A stretch of 55,830 nucleotides of DNA from assembly GCA_937959395.1 (NCBI GenBank), contig CALGLR010000045.1, positions 1 through 55,830 of the forward strand, read 5' to 3'. The stretch comes from an uncultured Flavobacteriaceae bacterium (lineage in GTDB: Bacteria > Bacteroidota > Bacteroidia > Flavobacteriales > Flavobacteriaceae). The notes under the pieces were generated by a model, which was not told the origin of the DNA, did no database searches, and was given only the letters and a program-made list of their open reading frames with translations. Within the stretch, counting starts at the first letter, position 1, and every line of letters begins with the position of its first letter. Made by a program: the position numbers and the translations under genes. Shown here one piece after another: positions 17,136 to 26,623 of the stretch.

Positions 17136-17352
17136 ATGAATAAAATAATATATGCTTTATTTGTCATATTAGGCTTTTCCTTATCATGCATACGTAAGGG
17201 CAACATCTGAAAACCCTAAAAAGTCTAAAGTGTTTAAATATTCAAAAATAGAGATAGTTAAGCCCTATACCATATGGGATTTCTCAAAAAAAGACGCTTC
17301 AAATAAAGTAATTGAAAAAGGAATGAAATCTTATTTTGAAGTAAATAATTAA
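17136..17352 (+). pseudogene. frameshifted small lipoprotein gene
   Basis: An ATG at 17136 starts MNKIIYALFVILGFSLSC, a good lipoprotein signal, but the frame stops after 24 codons at 17208-17210. The +1 frame then continues without stop to TAA at 17350-17352 with a coherent hydrophilic tail (ENPKKSKVFKYSKIEIVKPYTIWDF and onward). One base lost or gained near 17189 would restore a product of about 70 residues. It directly follows the immunity lipoprotein and may be a second, decayed immunity gene. Sequencing error is the alternative. Confidence 0.55.
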
Positions 17353-17369
17353 GTATTAATAATTTACTA

Positions 17370-18095
17370 TCAAACACTATGCTGTAGTTCCATTTCAGGC
17401 ATTTGATCGTAAGTCCGTCCATTTAATTCTCGACCATTTTTCTTTTTGTTCTTTCCACCCCATTGCTTGAAAAAGAAAGCAACATCTGCCTTCTCGCACT
17501 GTTCTTGTATTTCAATAACCCAATCAGCATCCATTGGGCGAGGGTTATGGCCGCTTTCTCCGCCTACTATAACCCAATCCATGTTCTTTAAATTTAGATT
17601 TGGTAAAGGGCTAATAAGAGGTTCTAAAGAAAGAAATTTTACTCTTGCTTCTGTTTTTCTAAGATAATCTATTCTGTCCTCGACCTTTTGATCCTCTACA
17701 GAAACTCCCATCCAAATATTATGTGTCCATTTTAATTGAGAATGGACGTCTAAAAGTCTTTCTGCTCGTTTTGTTAAAACTTGAAAAACGTGCTGAGGAT
17801 TATCATTCATGACTTTAAAAACCTTTTTGATAAACTCTAAAGGTATTTCTTCATGAAATAAATCACTCATCGAGTTTACGAATACTATTTTAGATTTTTT
17901 CCAAGTATAAGGCGTTTTTAAAGCTGATTCATGAGTGCGAACTTCAAAGTTGTCTTTATATTTTTCGATACCCATAGCTTTCAAACGTTTTGACATAATT
18001 TCTGCATAGCAAAATTTGCATCCTTGAGAAACTTTAGAACAACCTGTCGTTGGGTTCCATGTCATTTCTGTCCATTCTATACTTGATTGTGCCAT
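17370..18095 (-). CDS. three-Cys-motif protein (phage Gp37/Gp68, DUF5131)
   Basis: The 241-residue protein has the signature IEWTEMTWNPTTGCSKVSQGCKFCYAE, with Cys19, Cys26 and Cys29 (Cx6Cx2C) as a probable Fe-S or radical-SAM-like ligand set. Later family markers are FVNSMSDLFHEEIP, FQVLTKRAERL, GVSVEDQ, FLSLEPLI and VIVGGESGHNPRPM. The length is typical. It lies 2 bp after its known partner TcmP, so the pair is a real functional unit. The family is found on phages and defence-rich islands. The chemical reaction is not known to me. Confidence 0.9.
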   Translation of the reverse strand: MAQSSIEWTEMTWNPTTGCSKVSQGCKFCYAEIMSKRLKAMGIEKYKDNFEVRTHESALKTPYTWKKSKIVFVNSMSDLFHEEIPLEFIKKVFKVMNDNPQHVFQVLTKRAERLLDVHSQLKWTHNIWMGVSVEDQKVEDRIDYLRKTEARVKFLSLEPLISPLPNLNLKNMDWVIVGGESGHNPRPMDADWVIEIQEQCEKADVAFFFKQWGGKNKKKNGRELNGRTYDQMPEMELQHSV

Positions 18096-18097
18096 AA

Positions 18098-19192
18098 TTA
18101 ATTCAGTTCTATATTGGTAACTATTGCATTATTCTTAAATACTTTATAGGAAATATTTAAATTGTTCTTTTTTATTTTATTGTTTTTAATTAACTCTTTG
18201 ATTACTTTTTTAGTATGTGTTGGTATAAATCCATTATTTAATGTGTAAAGATAAAGTTCTTTATCATTAGTGATTTTTTTTAACAAAATATTATTCTTCA
18301 ATTCACTTTCAAATTTTTCAATTTTTTTTGGTCTTTGAGCTTCTCCAGTAAATAGATCTATTTGACCAGGGTTGATTTTATCATTATCTATGTCAAAATT
18401 CGCTTCTCCACGTAAAGGATCAATTTTCCAACAAGTTCTCAAAAATTTCTCTATTCCAAATGGGTTACCACTACCAAAGATAAGACCGTAAAGTCCAGCT
18501 TTCTTTTTTAATGAGAATGGTGCAATATAATATGATTTTGTCTTTGGAATTAATCCGCGATAATAACTAGTAACTAATCTATGTATTTGGTCATATTCAG
18601 TATTTTCAATTTCATCTGGATTTATATTGTGATAGGCTGAGATTGCTGGATGGTTTTTAAATCTTTTTATTGTCGAAGAAGAAATGAAAAACAAAAAATC
18701 AGTTGTTTTTAATTCAATTATCGATTTAAAAATATTTTCATCAATTTGTTTTACGCCTGTTTGGTCAAGAAACAAAAGGTTAGCAGTATCTTTTTTAGAC
18801 ATTAACTGTAGTTGACCTTTAAAGGCTTTTTTGAAATCTTTGGATTCAACCTTTATGTTAAAAAAAGAATTCTCATATGTAGTAAGGGTGCTTTTCAAAG
18901 ATTCAATTTTATCAGCCGAATAATCATTAAAATATAAGTTAATGATAATATTTTTGGATTGGATTTCCTTTAAGTATACTTCAAGTTCGTCTAAAATTAA
19001 CAATGGAGTCCCTTTATTTCCATTTGTATCAATACCTGGACCTGAAAAAAAATCAAAAATATTAATTGTATGCCAATAGGTTTCCTTTTTAGCTAGAAAC
19101 ACAGGCAACCATTCTTTAAGATAATCATGGAAAATTGACAGTTTTGCTTTAGTCCCACTATCAAATGGTTTATTATGTAAGTCTCTATCCAT
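18098..19192 (-). CDS. tcmP: three-Cys-motif partner protein TcmP
   Basis: This 364-residue protein has the TcmP opening: DSGTKAKLSIFHDYLKEWLPVFL and FDFFSGPGIDTNGNKGTPLLILDEL (residues about 11-70). The DFFSGPG segment resembles a Rossmann-type nucleotide-binding loop. Further markers are NLLFLDQTGVKQI (residues about 138-150) and the C-terminal helix-turn-helix-like KVIKELIKNNKI. The name comes from its regular pairing with the three-Cys-motif gene, seen here 2 bp downstream. It forms an operon with the OLD-like gene upstream (76 bp gap). Confidence 0.88.
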   Translation of the reverse strand: MDRDLHNKPFDSGTKAKLSIFHDYLKEWLPVFLAKKETYWHTINIFDFFSGPGIDTNGNKGTPLLILDELEVYLKEIQSKNIIINLYFNDYSADKIESLKSTLTTYENSFFNIKVESKDFKKAFKGQLQLMSKKDTANLLFLDQTGVKQIDENIFKSIIELKTTDFLFFISSSTIKRFKNHPAISAYHNINPDEIENTEYDQIHRLVTSYYRGLIPKTKSYYIAPFSLKKKAGLYGLIFGSGNPFGIEKFLRTCWKIDPLRGEANFDIDNDKINPGQIDLFTGEAQRPKKIEKFESELKNNILLKKITNDKELYLYTLNNGFIPTHTKKVIKELIKNNKIKKNNLNISYKVFKNNAIVTNIELN

Positions 19193-19268
19193 ATTGTTCT
19201 TTTAAATCTATGATTTTATGTTTGCACATTTATTTTAGAAGCTGTTCGATTCTTTGTTATAGTGTGTT

Positions 19269-20984
19269 TTATTTTACTATTTCTTTAAATCTTTTAATTA
19301 ATCTCTTATACGAATTGGGTAAATTCTGATGTGGTAAATTTGTAATAACATATAATAACAATTCTAATTTCTTTAAACTACCTTCAAAATTTGTCAAAAG
19401 GTTGTTTGTATTTCTATCCGCATGGGGAATTCTTAATTTTTGATATATTAAGTTTTTCGCAGTGTTTGAAGCAACTAAATCCATTTCCATATTATGTTTC
19501 ATACATAGAACATCAAATTCTAAAGTCAAATCAAGAGCTCGACTATGATTTGATGTCAATAATCCTTCAATCTGAGCTCTTTTATTTTGGTTGTTTAAAA
19601 TTTCTTGAATTAAAGTTTCATTCTTAAATGTATTCCTGTAATTGAAAAATCCACTTGCGTAACGACTATTAGCTTTGTTTCCATTTTGATAATCGAAAAA
19701 GAAATCTTTATCAATTATCATCGTTTTTCGTATTTTCAAATCTCTAAGAAGATAAAACGCATATTTTAAAGAAGAAATTCCACTAAGTTCAAGAACGGAA
19801 ATCCCGTGTCTTTCAATAACAATGTTTTTTAGTTTAAGAAGGTTTCTAAAAACTTCAGAATCTGTAGGGCTTTCTGTTACAATAACGTGATTAGCGAAAA
19901 AGAATTCTGAATTACGGAATTTATGGAACTTATCATATTGAAGAATTTGGAGGTTGTAATTAGTCCAAAATTGAGAGTTTAACTGATGGATTGTGGTTTT
20001 AAAACTTCTTTTTTCATCTTTTTCCTTTCTTACCAATACAATTTTTGTATGGTCTAATTCGTCAATTAATACAGTTGAATGTGTTGTAAAAATTAATTGT
20101 AAATCGTTGTCGTTTGTTTCATCCAAAAGTGCGAAAATCAATTCTTTTTGTGCTTGGGGATGCAAGTTTATTTCAGGCTCTTCAATTCCAATTATAAAAT
20201 TGGTGTGATTTAATTCAGCCAAATAACGATAGATAGAAATAGCAACTAAACTTTGTATTCCACTTCCGCATTCTTCAAGTTTAAAATTCTGACCTTCTTC
20301 TACTATTTTTATAGCAAGGTCATTTATAAAAAGTTCGTAGTTTAAAGGGAATCTACTGTCAATTTCTACACTAAAACCTTTTTTAGCAAGGTACATATCT
20401 TCAATGCCTTTAGATACTTTGCTTAGAGCATTCTTTTTGAAGTATTTAAATGCATCTTTAACTTTTGGACTTAATGTGTCTCTTTTAGCAGTGTGATTAA
20501 AAAAAAAATTATCTAAAAGTCTTTTAAGAATGGTTATCTCGTCTTGACCTTTATATTTTGCGCCTCTTTCAGTCGGTATCAATACAAATTGAACATCTAT
20601 AAATAGTTCTTTTACAAAATCGTCACTTGCTATTTGAAAATTTCCGTTGCTTTTTACGGAATACTCGAGCCTATTTCTTTGTTTATTAAATTCTTGTTTA
20701 ATACACATTTCTCCATTGTTAGAGAAAGGATTGTAAGCATCTTTAGTTGGCACTGATTCAAAGTCAATCGTAATTCTTGGAATTGCTCTTGTAGGGGAAT
20801 ATAAGTTTGTACCATTTATAAAATGATGAATTTCAACATCAGGATTGAAGAATGAGTTAAGTGCTCGCATTAAGGCTGATTTGCCCGAATTATTTTGACC
20901 AACAATTCCTGTAATTTGATTAAAATGAAATTTTCCGTTTTCGACTGATCTAAATTTAGATATGTGGATATTCTTTATTTTCAT
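19269..20984 (-). CDS. OLD-family ATPase with TOPRIM nuclease domain
   Basis: This 571-residue protein has an SMC-like ABC ATPase domain: FRSVENG, Walker A GIVGQNNSGKSAL (26-38), signature-like ECGSGIQSL (about 242-250), Walker B FIIGIEEPEINLHPQAQ and the H-loop TTHSTVLIDEL. Residues about 365 onward (VIVTESPTDSEVFRNLL and MIIDKDFFF) form the TOPRIM domain with acidic residues. OLD nucleases act in phage exclusion, alone or with a helicase partner as in Gabija. Here the partners are TcmP and a three-Cys protein instead. The operon runs leftward from a promoter in 20985-21200. Confidence 0.88.
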   Translation of the reverse strand: MKIKNIHISKFRSVENGKFHFNQITGIVGQNNSGKSALMRALNSFFNPDVEIHHFINGTNLYSPTRAIPRITIDFESVPTKDAYNPFSNNGEMCIKQEFNKQRNRLEYSVKSNGNFQIASDDFVKELFIDVQFVLIPTERGAKYKGQDEITILKRLLDNFFFNHTAKRDTLSPKVKDAFKYFKKNALSKVSKGIEDMYLAKKGFSVEIDSRFPLNYELFINDLAIKIVEEGQNFKLEECGSGIQSLVAISIYRYLAELNHTNFIIGIEEPEINLHPQAQKELIFALLDETNDNDLQLIFTTHSTVLIDELDHTKIVLVRKEKDEKRSFKTTIHQLNSQFWTNYNLQILQYDKFHKFRNSEFFFANHVIVTESPTDSEVFRNLLKLKNIVIERHGISVLELSGISSLKYAFYLLRDLKIRKTMIIDKDFFFDYQNGNKANSRYASGFFNYRNTFKNETLIQEILNNQNKRAQIEGLLTSNHSRALDLTLEFDVLCMKHNMEMDLVASNTAKNLIYQKLRIPHADRNTNNLLTNFEGSLKKLELLLYVITNLPHQNLPNSYKRLIKRFKEIVK

Positions 20985-21254
20985 TGTTTATCAAATGAAC
21001 TGTGACAATAATATATACCCAATTGAAGTATATTTTATAATGATCGATTCTTTAAGCTTTAATTTCGTAGTAACGTGCGAAACATTAAGGCATTATTAAT
21101 GGCGGTAATTATAAAGCTATTAAGATTTTGTACTTAGGAAGAAGACGTTTAGTAAAACTAAGTTATATATTATTTCGGTTTAATCAAATTTAAATAGGTT
21201 TTTATAAACTTAAATTCAAAAAAAGCCCCCTATATAAACCCCTATAAATCAAAA

Positions 21255-21304
21255 AAACCTTGAAAATCAAACGATTAACAAGGTTTTTAGTACTGAAGAC
21301 GGGA
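21255..21304. repeat. attR: element end fused to tRNA-Leu
   Basis: Bases 21261-21282 and 21286-21304 repeat 2141-2162 and 2166-2184. The stem of the terminator hairpin here is AAACCTT/AAGGTTT (21255-21261 with 21280-21286), shorter than the one at attL, while the loop is the same. The element thus brought its own tRNA 3' end and terminator, keeping the tRNA gene whole. The 270 bp before it (20985-21254) hold no gene. Confidence 0.85.
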
Positions 21305-21374
21305 CTTGAACCCGTACGTCCTAATGGACATTGGATTTTAAGTCCAACGTGTCTACCAATTCCACCACTTCAGC
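21291..21374 (-). tRNA. tRNA-Leu (anticodon UAA)
   Basis: Read on the minus strand, the 84-nt sequence has acceptor arms GCTGAAG and CTTCAGT with discriminator A, a variable arm of class II size, T-loop GGTTCAAGTCC and anticodon loop CTTAAAA flanked by TTGGA/TCCAA, giving anticodon TAA. CCA is not encoded. It is the insertion target of the element. Confidence 0.95.
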
Positions 21375-21399
21375 ATTGGTATATTTTTAAAGGAGTAAG

Positions 21400-21471
21400 A
21401 GCGAAAGACGGGATTTGAACCCGCGACCCCCACCTTGGCAAGGTGATGCTCTACCCCTGAGCTACTTTCGC
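21400..21471 (-). tRNA. tRNA-Gly (anticodon GCC)
   Basis: Read on the minus strand, the 72-nt sequence has acceptor arms GCGAAAG and CTTTCGC with discriminator T, a D-arm with GCTCAGGGGTAGAGC, T-loop GGTTCAAATCC and anticodon loop CTTGCCA (GCC). CCA is not encoded. It is probably co-transcribed with tRNA-Leu. Confidence 0.95.
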
Positions 21472-21680
21472 AGTTGTAAAATGAACATTGCAATATCGCT
21501 ATTGCGGTTGCAAATTTAGGATATTTCTAGGAAATGCAAAGCGTTTTTAAAAAAATTATTTAATTATTTTTTATTAGTGAAATTTTGTTTAAAAAAAGCC
21601 TTCCTTTTTTTTTAACAAAACGAGTTGAACTAATCCCGTTTTTTCAGCGGGATCTCTTGTTTAATACTCTGAAATTTGGT

Positions 21681-24332
21681 TTAAGAGGAATGCCCTGTTA
21701 GTTTGCTTTTAGAAGACTTTACAACCAACATTCGTTTGATCTCATTAAGCTTCATAAGTGCCTCTACTGGCGTTAAAGTATCTATGTCTGTACTTAGAAT
21801 TTCTTCCTTAATATTTTCTAAAAGAGGATCGTCTAAATTGAAAAAACTAAGTTGCATTTCATCTTTAATAGACCTTACCTTATCGGTAAGCTCTTCACTA
21901 GAATGCGATTTTTCTAATTTCTTTAATATTTTATTAGCACGATGTAAAACTTGTTGTGGCATACCAGCCATTTTTGCGACATGAATACCAAAACTATGCT
22001 CACTACCACCTTCTACAAGTTTTCTAAGGAAAAGCACGTTGTCTTTTAATTCTTTTACAGAAACATTATAATTTTTAATACGGGTAAACGTTTCCGTCAT
22101 TTCATTCAACTCATGGTAATGCGTGGCGAATAATGTTTTTGGTTTTGCAGGATGTTCATGCAGGTATTCACTAATGGCCCATGCGATAGAAATACCATCA
22201 TAAGTACTGGTTCCTCTTCCAATTTCATCTAAAAGTACTAAGCTGCGATTACTAATGTTATTTAGAATGGAAGCCGTTTCATTCATTTCTACCATAAAAG
22301 TCGATTCTCCCATAGAAATATTATCGCTGGCACCAACTCGAGTAAAGATTTTATCGATAAGACCGATTTTAGCGGATTTTGCAGGAACAAAACTACCTAT
22401 TTGTGCTAAAAGTACGATAAGGGCTGTTTGTCTTAAAATGGCCGATTTACCAGACATATTAGGCCCAGTAATCATAATAATTTGCTGTGTTTCTCTATCT
22501 AAAAAAAGATCGTTTGCAATATAAGTATCGCCAATAGGTAATTGCTTTTCAATAACGGGGTGTCGACCTTCTTTAATATCTAAATCATGAGAGTCATCAA
22601 GAATAGGGTAGGTGTAATTATTATCGATTGCTAATTGAGCGAAGCCACATAAACAATCTAATTTCCCTATTAAAAAAGCGTTTTGTTGTACTGGTTTAAT
22701 ATATTGATTCATCCAGATTACTAAATCATGAAATAGTTTTTGCTCTAGTACAGCAATACGTTCTTCTGCTCCTAATATCTTAGATTCATATTCTTTAAGT
22801 TCTTCAGTAATATAACGTTCAGCATTAACTAAAGTTTGCTTGCGTATCCATTCTTCAGGAACTTTATCTTTATGTGTGTTTCTTACTTCAATATAATATC
22901 CAAAAACATTATTAGAGGCAATTTTTAACGAGGTGATTCCTGTGCGCTCGCTTTCGCGCTCCAACATTTTATCTAAGTAATCCTTACCAGATGTTGATAG
23001 TCCTCTTAATTCGTCTAATTCAGCAGAAAACCCATTAGCAATAGCATTCCCTTTTAAAATGTTTACTGGAGATTCTTCGTTTAAGGTTTCTTTAATTTTT
23101 TCTCTAAGCACATCACAACCTTGCAAGGTATCTCCAATAACTTTTAAAGCATCATTATTGGTATTAGACGATAATGCTTTTATAGGAATAATGGCTTCGA
23201 GTGAATTTTTTAGTTGAATAACTTCTCTAGGAGATACTTTCTGAGTCGCAATTTTAGAAATTAAACGCTCTAAATCTCCAATATGTTTAATATGGTTTTG
23301 TGCGTCTTGAAGCGTTGTGCCATTTTCTTTAAGATAAGAAACCACCTCATGACGCTGTTTTATTTTCTCTACGTTTTTTAATGGTAAGGCTAACCATCGT
23401 TTTAATAAACGACCACCCATTGGCGAACTCGTTTTATCTATAACATTAAGTAAGGTGACTGCGTTGTTATTTGTAGAATGATAGAGTTCCAAATTACGAA
23501 TCGTAAAACGGTCCATCCAAACATATTCATCTTCAGCGATTCTTGAAACCGAAGAGATATGTTCTAGCTTATTATGTTGGGTTTCTCCTAAGTAATGTAA
23601 AATAGCTCCAGAAGCGATAATCCCTTCATTTAAATCTTCAACACCAAAACCTTTAAGAGAGGCTATTTTAAAATGCTTTAATAAGGTTTCGTTAGCATAG
23701 TCGTTTTGAAAGACCCAATCTTCTAAATTAAAAGTATTGAATGTGTCACCAAATACTTCCGTAAACTGTAATCGTTTTTGTTTGGTTACTAAAATCTCAC
23801 TAGGACTAAAATTTTGAAGTAATTTATCAATGTATTCCTGGTTACCTTGAGACATTAAAAACTCTCCAGTAGAAATATCTAAAAAAGAAACTCCTATGGT
23901 TTCTTTAGATTTTGATGATCCACCAAAGTAAACCGCGCATAAAAAATTATTGGTTTTAGATTGTAAAACTTCATCATTAAGAGCAACTCCTGGTGTTACT
24001 AATTCGGTAACGCCTCTTTTTACAATGGTTTTAGTTTGCTTAGGATCTTCTAGCTGGTCGCAAATCGCAACACGTTCTCCTGCTTTTACTAGTTTTGGTA
24101 AATAGGTGTTTATAGAATGATGTGGAAACCCAGCAAGTTCGATTTCACTCTCACTTCCAGCGCCACGTTTGGTTAATATAATACCTAATATTTTAGCAGT
24201 TTTTATAGCATCTTCCCCAAAAGTTTCATAAAAATCACCCACCCGAAAGAGCAGTAAAGCATCAGGGTATTTTGCTTTTATAGCATTATACTGCTTCATT
24301 AATGGGGTCACTTTTTTAGTTTTTGTAGCCAA
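21681..24332 (-). CDS. mutS: DNA mismatch repair protein MutS
   Basis: This 883-residue MutS recognises mismatches and small loops and starts repair with MutL. The N-terminal mismatch domain has [33 protein letters not shown] with the intercalating Phe in the GDFYE motif (about 32-36). The connector, lever and clamp domains follow. The ATPase has Walker A GPNMSGKS (about 625), the signature STFMVEM and Walker [16 protein letters not shown], then the ATHYHEL motif. Length is normal. It is the first chromosomal protein gene after the insertion. Confidence 0.98.
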   Translation of the reverse strand: MATKTKKVTPLMKQYNAIKAKYPDALLLFRVGDFYETFGEDAIKTAKILGIILTKRGAGSESEIELAGFPHHSINTYLPKLVKAGERVAICDQLEDPKQTKTIVKRGVTELVTPGVALNDEVLQSKTNNFLCAVYFGGSSKSKETIGVSFLDISTGEFLMSQGNQEYIDKLLQNFSPSEILVTKQKRLQFTEVFGDTFNTFNLEDWVFQNDYANETLLKHFKIASLKGFGVEDLNEGIIASGAILHYLGETQHNKLEHISSVSRIAEDEYVWMDRFTIRNLELYHSTNNNAVTLLNVIDKTSSPMGGRLLKRWLALPLKNVEKIKQRHEVVSYLKENGTTLQDAQNHIKHIGDLERLISKIATQKVSPREVIQLKNSLEAIIPIKALSSNTNNDALKVIGDTLQGCDVLREKIKETLNEESPVNILKGNAIANGFSAELDELRGLSTSGKDYLDKMLERESERTGITSLKIASNNVFGYYIEVRNTHKDKVPEEWIRKQTLVNAERYITEELKEYESKILGAEERIAVLEQKLFHDLVIWMNQYIKPVQQNAFLIGKLDCLCGFAQLAIDNNYTYPILDDSHDLDIKEGRHPVIEKQLPIGDTYIANDLFLDRETQQIIMITGPNMSGKSAILRQTALIVLLAQIGSFVPAKSAKIGLIDKIFTRVGASDNISMGESTFMVEMNETASILNNISNRSLVLLDEIGRGTSTYDGISIAWAISEYLHEHPAKPKTLFATHYHELNEMTETFTRIKNYNVSVKELKDNVLFLRKLVEGGSEHSFGIHVAKMAGMPQQVLHRANKILKKLEKSHSSEELTDKVRSIKDEMQLSFFNLDDPLLENIKEEILSTDIDTLTPVEALMKLNEIKRMLVVKSSKSKLTGHSS

Positions 24333-24565
24333 TGTGAAAATGATTTTAATATTCTATTTTTGCTAAAAATAATAAGAATGCAATGTAGCTAATATTTAAG
24401 CTTCAATAAAGCAGATGTATTAGAAGTTATGCTAAATTATTCACAGTGAATTTATAAGCGATACTATTATTCGAATTGGATAAATAGTCAGGTTAAAGAC
24501 CAACAATAAGTTTTAATTAAAATAATAAGATTCCCACTTCCGTGGGAATTGCAAATGAATTTGCA

Positions 24566-25099
24566 ATGCGAAAATTAAAAAATAGTGAGTTAGAACGTTT
24601 GAGTGTTGCCGATTTTAAGACAGCAGAAAAAACGCCTATAATTATTATCCTAGATAATATTAGAAGTTTAAATAATGTAGGTTCGGTATTTAGAACCAGT
24701 GATGCTTTTTTAATTGAAAAAATTTATCTCTGTGGTATTACAGCAACTCCACCACATAAAGACATACACAAAACAGCACTAGGAAGCACAGATACGGTCG
24801 CGTGGGAATATGTTGAAAACACAATAGATTTAATTGAAAAGCTAAAAGGAGAAAACATACAAATTTGCGCTATAGAGCAAGCCGAAAATGCGACGATGCT
24901 CAATGATTTTTTACCCAAACCAGAAACGAAACACGCTTTTATTTTTGGAAATGAAGTAAAGGGTGTTGCTCAAGAGGTGGTTACTGCAAGTGATATTATT
25001 ATTGAAATCCCTCAGTTTGGAACCAAACATTCTTTGAATATTTCGGTAAGTTGTGGTGTAGTGATATGGGATGTGTTTTCTAAACTTTTAGACTCATAG
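24566..25099 (+). CDS. TrmH/SpoU-family RNA 2'-O-methyltransferase
   Basis: The SPOUT fold motifs are visible: motif 1 ILDNIRSLNNVGSVFRTSDAF, motif 2 HAFIFGNEVKGV and motif 3 IEIPQFGTKHSLNISVSCGVVIWD. It would methylate a ribose in tRNA or rRNA using S-adenosylmethionine. I chose ATG at 24566 because the upstream GTG at 24542 lies in the arm of a hairpin (24531-24548, TTCCCAC/GTGGGAA) and adds residues not typical of the family. The target RNA cannot be told. It stands alone, divergent from mutS. Confidence 0.85.
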   Translation: MRKLKNSELERLSVADFKTAEKTPIIIILDNIRSLNNVGSVFRTSDAFLIEKIYLCGITATPPHKDIHKTALGSTDTVAWEYVENTIDLIEKLKGENIQICAIEQAENATMLNDFLPKPETKHAFIFGNEVKGVAQEVVTASDIIIEIPQFGTKHSLNISVSCGVVIWDVFSKLLDS

Positions 25100-25194
25100 A
25101 CATTAGTTTGGTATTAATTTGAGTTGTATTTTAGATGGGTATTATAAAAAGAAGTTTAGAGGTCAGTAGACAACTGCTTTTGTTTTTGTCTGTT

Positions 25195-25266
25195 CGAGCG
25201 CAGTCGAGAACTGTATAGCTTAAAAAGGATCTCGATTTTAGCCTGTCTTGAGCGATAGTCGAAAGG
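25195..25266. repeat. REP-like repeated motif pair
   Basis: TCGAGCGCAGTCGAGA (from about 25194) and TTGAGCGATAGTCGAAA (from about 25248) are two variants of a short motif common in flavobacterial intergenic DNA. The stretch 25100-25348 holds no gene. Confidence 0.5.
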
Positions 25267-25348
25267 CTCGACCTGACATAGATAGTTGTGATCGTTTTAC
25301 AAAGTACGAACCTATCAACCGATCTCTAAAGAAGTTAATTAAGAATAT

Positions 25349-26410
25349 ATGCGCATTTTTAAAAAAGTTTTAGTATTTATTTTTATACTCATCTTAATAT
25401 TTATAGGGCATGTTTTGATATCTACAGGTTTTTTTAGAACTATTGAACCTCAATTTGATGGCAAAATATTAAAAAAAATAGCGATTCCTGGAGCTGAAGA
25501 TATAATGATAAGCAAGCGAGATAGTTTTGCATTAATTTCTTCTACTAATAGAGCCGTTCCTCTTTTGGAAAGGGAACAAACTGGGGGACTTTTTTTAATA
25601 GATTTAAAGACAGACGGTTTTGAACCAATTCCATTAACCAATACTTTTAATACCCCTTTTGCACCTCACGGAATTTCATTTTTTAAAAAGGATAGTAGCT
25701 ATCAAGTCATGGCTGTTAATCATACGCTTAAAGGACACTCCTTAGAAGTTTTCGAATTACAGGGTAAAAAATTAAAACCCATAAAAACACTAAAACATTC
25801 TTCTATGATTCAACCAAATGATGTTGTAATGGTAGATGAAAAACGTTTTTACTTTACCAATGATCATAAGTATACAGAAGGATTTGGAGAGCTTGCCGAA
25901 AATTATCTGGGTTTAACGATTTCAAATGTAGTGTATTTTGATGGGGTTAATTATCGCGAAGTTGCAAATGGAATTGCATATGCAAATGGCATAAATTATG
26001 ATCGAAAACGAAATTTACTTTTTGTGGCGTCACCTAGGCTTTTTATGGTGAAAGTCTATTCGGTAGAGAAAGACGGTTCGCTTTCTTATATTGAAGATAT
26101 TGATTGCGGAACAGGTGTTGATAATATTGAGTTTGATCAAGAAGGGAATCTTTGGATTGGTGGACATCCAAATTTATTGCGATTTAATTCTTATAACAAA
26201 GGAGATAAGGAAACGGCTCCTTCAGAAATTATTAAAATTAGATATAGAGGAGCCGGAGATTATTCAATAGATAAAATTTACGTAGAAGATGGTTCTGAGA
26301 TGTCTGGTTCTACTGTCGCTGCTCCATTTGGAAATTTAATTTTTGTTGGTAATGTAATGGACGATGAGTTCCTTATTTTAGAACGAGATATTCATGCGAA
26401 TTCAAAATGA
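25349..26410 (+). CDS. membrane-anchored PON/SMP-30-like six-bladed propeller protein
   Basis: This 353-residue protein has an N-terminal TM or uncleaved signal (residues 5-28), then a propeller resembling paraoxonase/arylesterase. Visible PON-type sites are FAPHGISFF (about 105-113, the HGIS histidine), QPNDVVMV (Asn ligand), IAYANGINYD (Asn ligand), GTGVDNIEFD (Asp-Asn pair) and the ending FVGNVMDDEFLIL. PON enzymes hydrolyse lactones and aryl esters with calcium; the conserved ligands suggest the same here. The natural substrate is unknown. Monocistronic by spacing. Confidence 0.75.
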   Translation: MRIFKKVLVFIFILILIFIGHVLISTGFFRTIEPQFDGKILKKIAIPGAEDIMISKRDSFALISSTNRAVPLLEREQTGGLFLIDLKTDGFEPIPLTNTFNTPFAPHGISFFKKDSSYQVMAVNHTLKGHSLEVFELQGKKLKPIKTLKHSSMIQPNDVVMVDEKRFYFTNDHKYTEGFGELAENYLGLTISNVVYFDGVNYREVANGIAYANGINYDRKRNLLFVASPRLFMVKVYSVEKDGSLSYIEDIDCGTGVDNIEFDQEGNLWIGGHPNLLRFNSYNKGDKETAPSEIIKIRYRGAGDYSIDKIYVEDGSEMSGSTVAAPFGNLIFVGNVMDDEFLILERDIHANSK

Positions 26411-26494
26411 TTACACCATTTGTGAATAGGTATAATCTATGCGCAATCAAATTTTGATATTAGTTTGATTTTTAATTAAGGCAAAAATAGGAAC

Positions 26495-26578
26495 AGTGAC
26501 TTCGGCTACGCTCAGCCACCGAAAATTGTAATGATTGATGCTATTAAAGATTGGTGACTGAGCGGAGCCGAAGTTACC
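26495..26578. repeat. REP-like palindrome
   Basis: The arms 26495-26520 and 26553-26578 are inverted copies with about 22 of 26 positions matching (core CTTCGGCT.CGCTCAG), around a 32-nt loop. It is the first of two such palindromes in the 363 bp gene-free gap 26411-26773. Confidence 0.75.
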
Positions 26579-26623
26579 AATATCTAGGTCTCGACATGAA
26601 ATTATTTAATCTAATGTTGCACC

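Larger units (their letters stand above)
2166..21304. mobile_element. 19 kb integrative mobilizable element in tRNA-Leu(UAA)
   Basis: The direct repeats at 2133-2184 and 21255-21304 bound a segment that starts with a tyrosine integrase and contains an excisionase-like HTH gene, replication-type genes, a relaxase, a RHH accessory gene and a truncated coupling protein. Cargo is a HEPN protein, an orphan antitoxin, a T6SS effector set and an OLD/TcmP/three-Cys operon. No conjugative pilus (Tra) genes are present, so it is mobilizable rather than self-transmissible. Sequences resembling each other (TTAAATTCAAAA followed by a C-run, then AAACCCC) lie just inside both ends at 2281-2312 and 21211-21241 and may be integrase arm sites. 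The IS21 insertion removed most of the coupling protein. Confidence 0.85.

Noticed and set aside
17446-17667. Plus-strand frame opposite the three-Cys gene
   Set aside because: The minus-strand product matches a known family over its whole length; this is its shadow.
24542-24565. GTG start for the TrmH-type gene
   Set aside because: The GTG lies in the second arm of a hairpin and adds eight residues without family support; ATG at 24566 is better.
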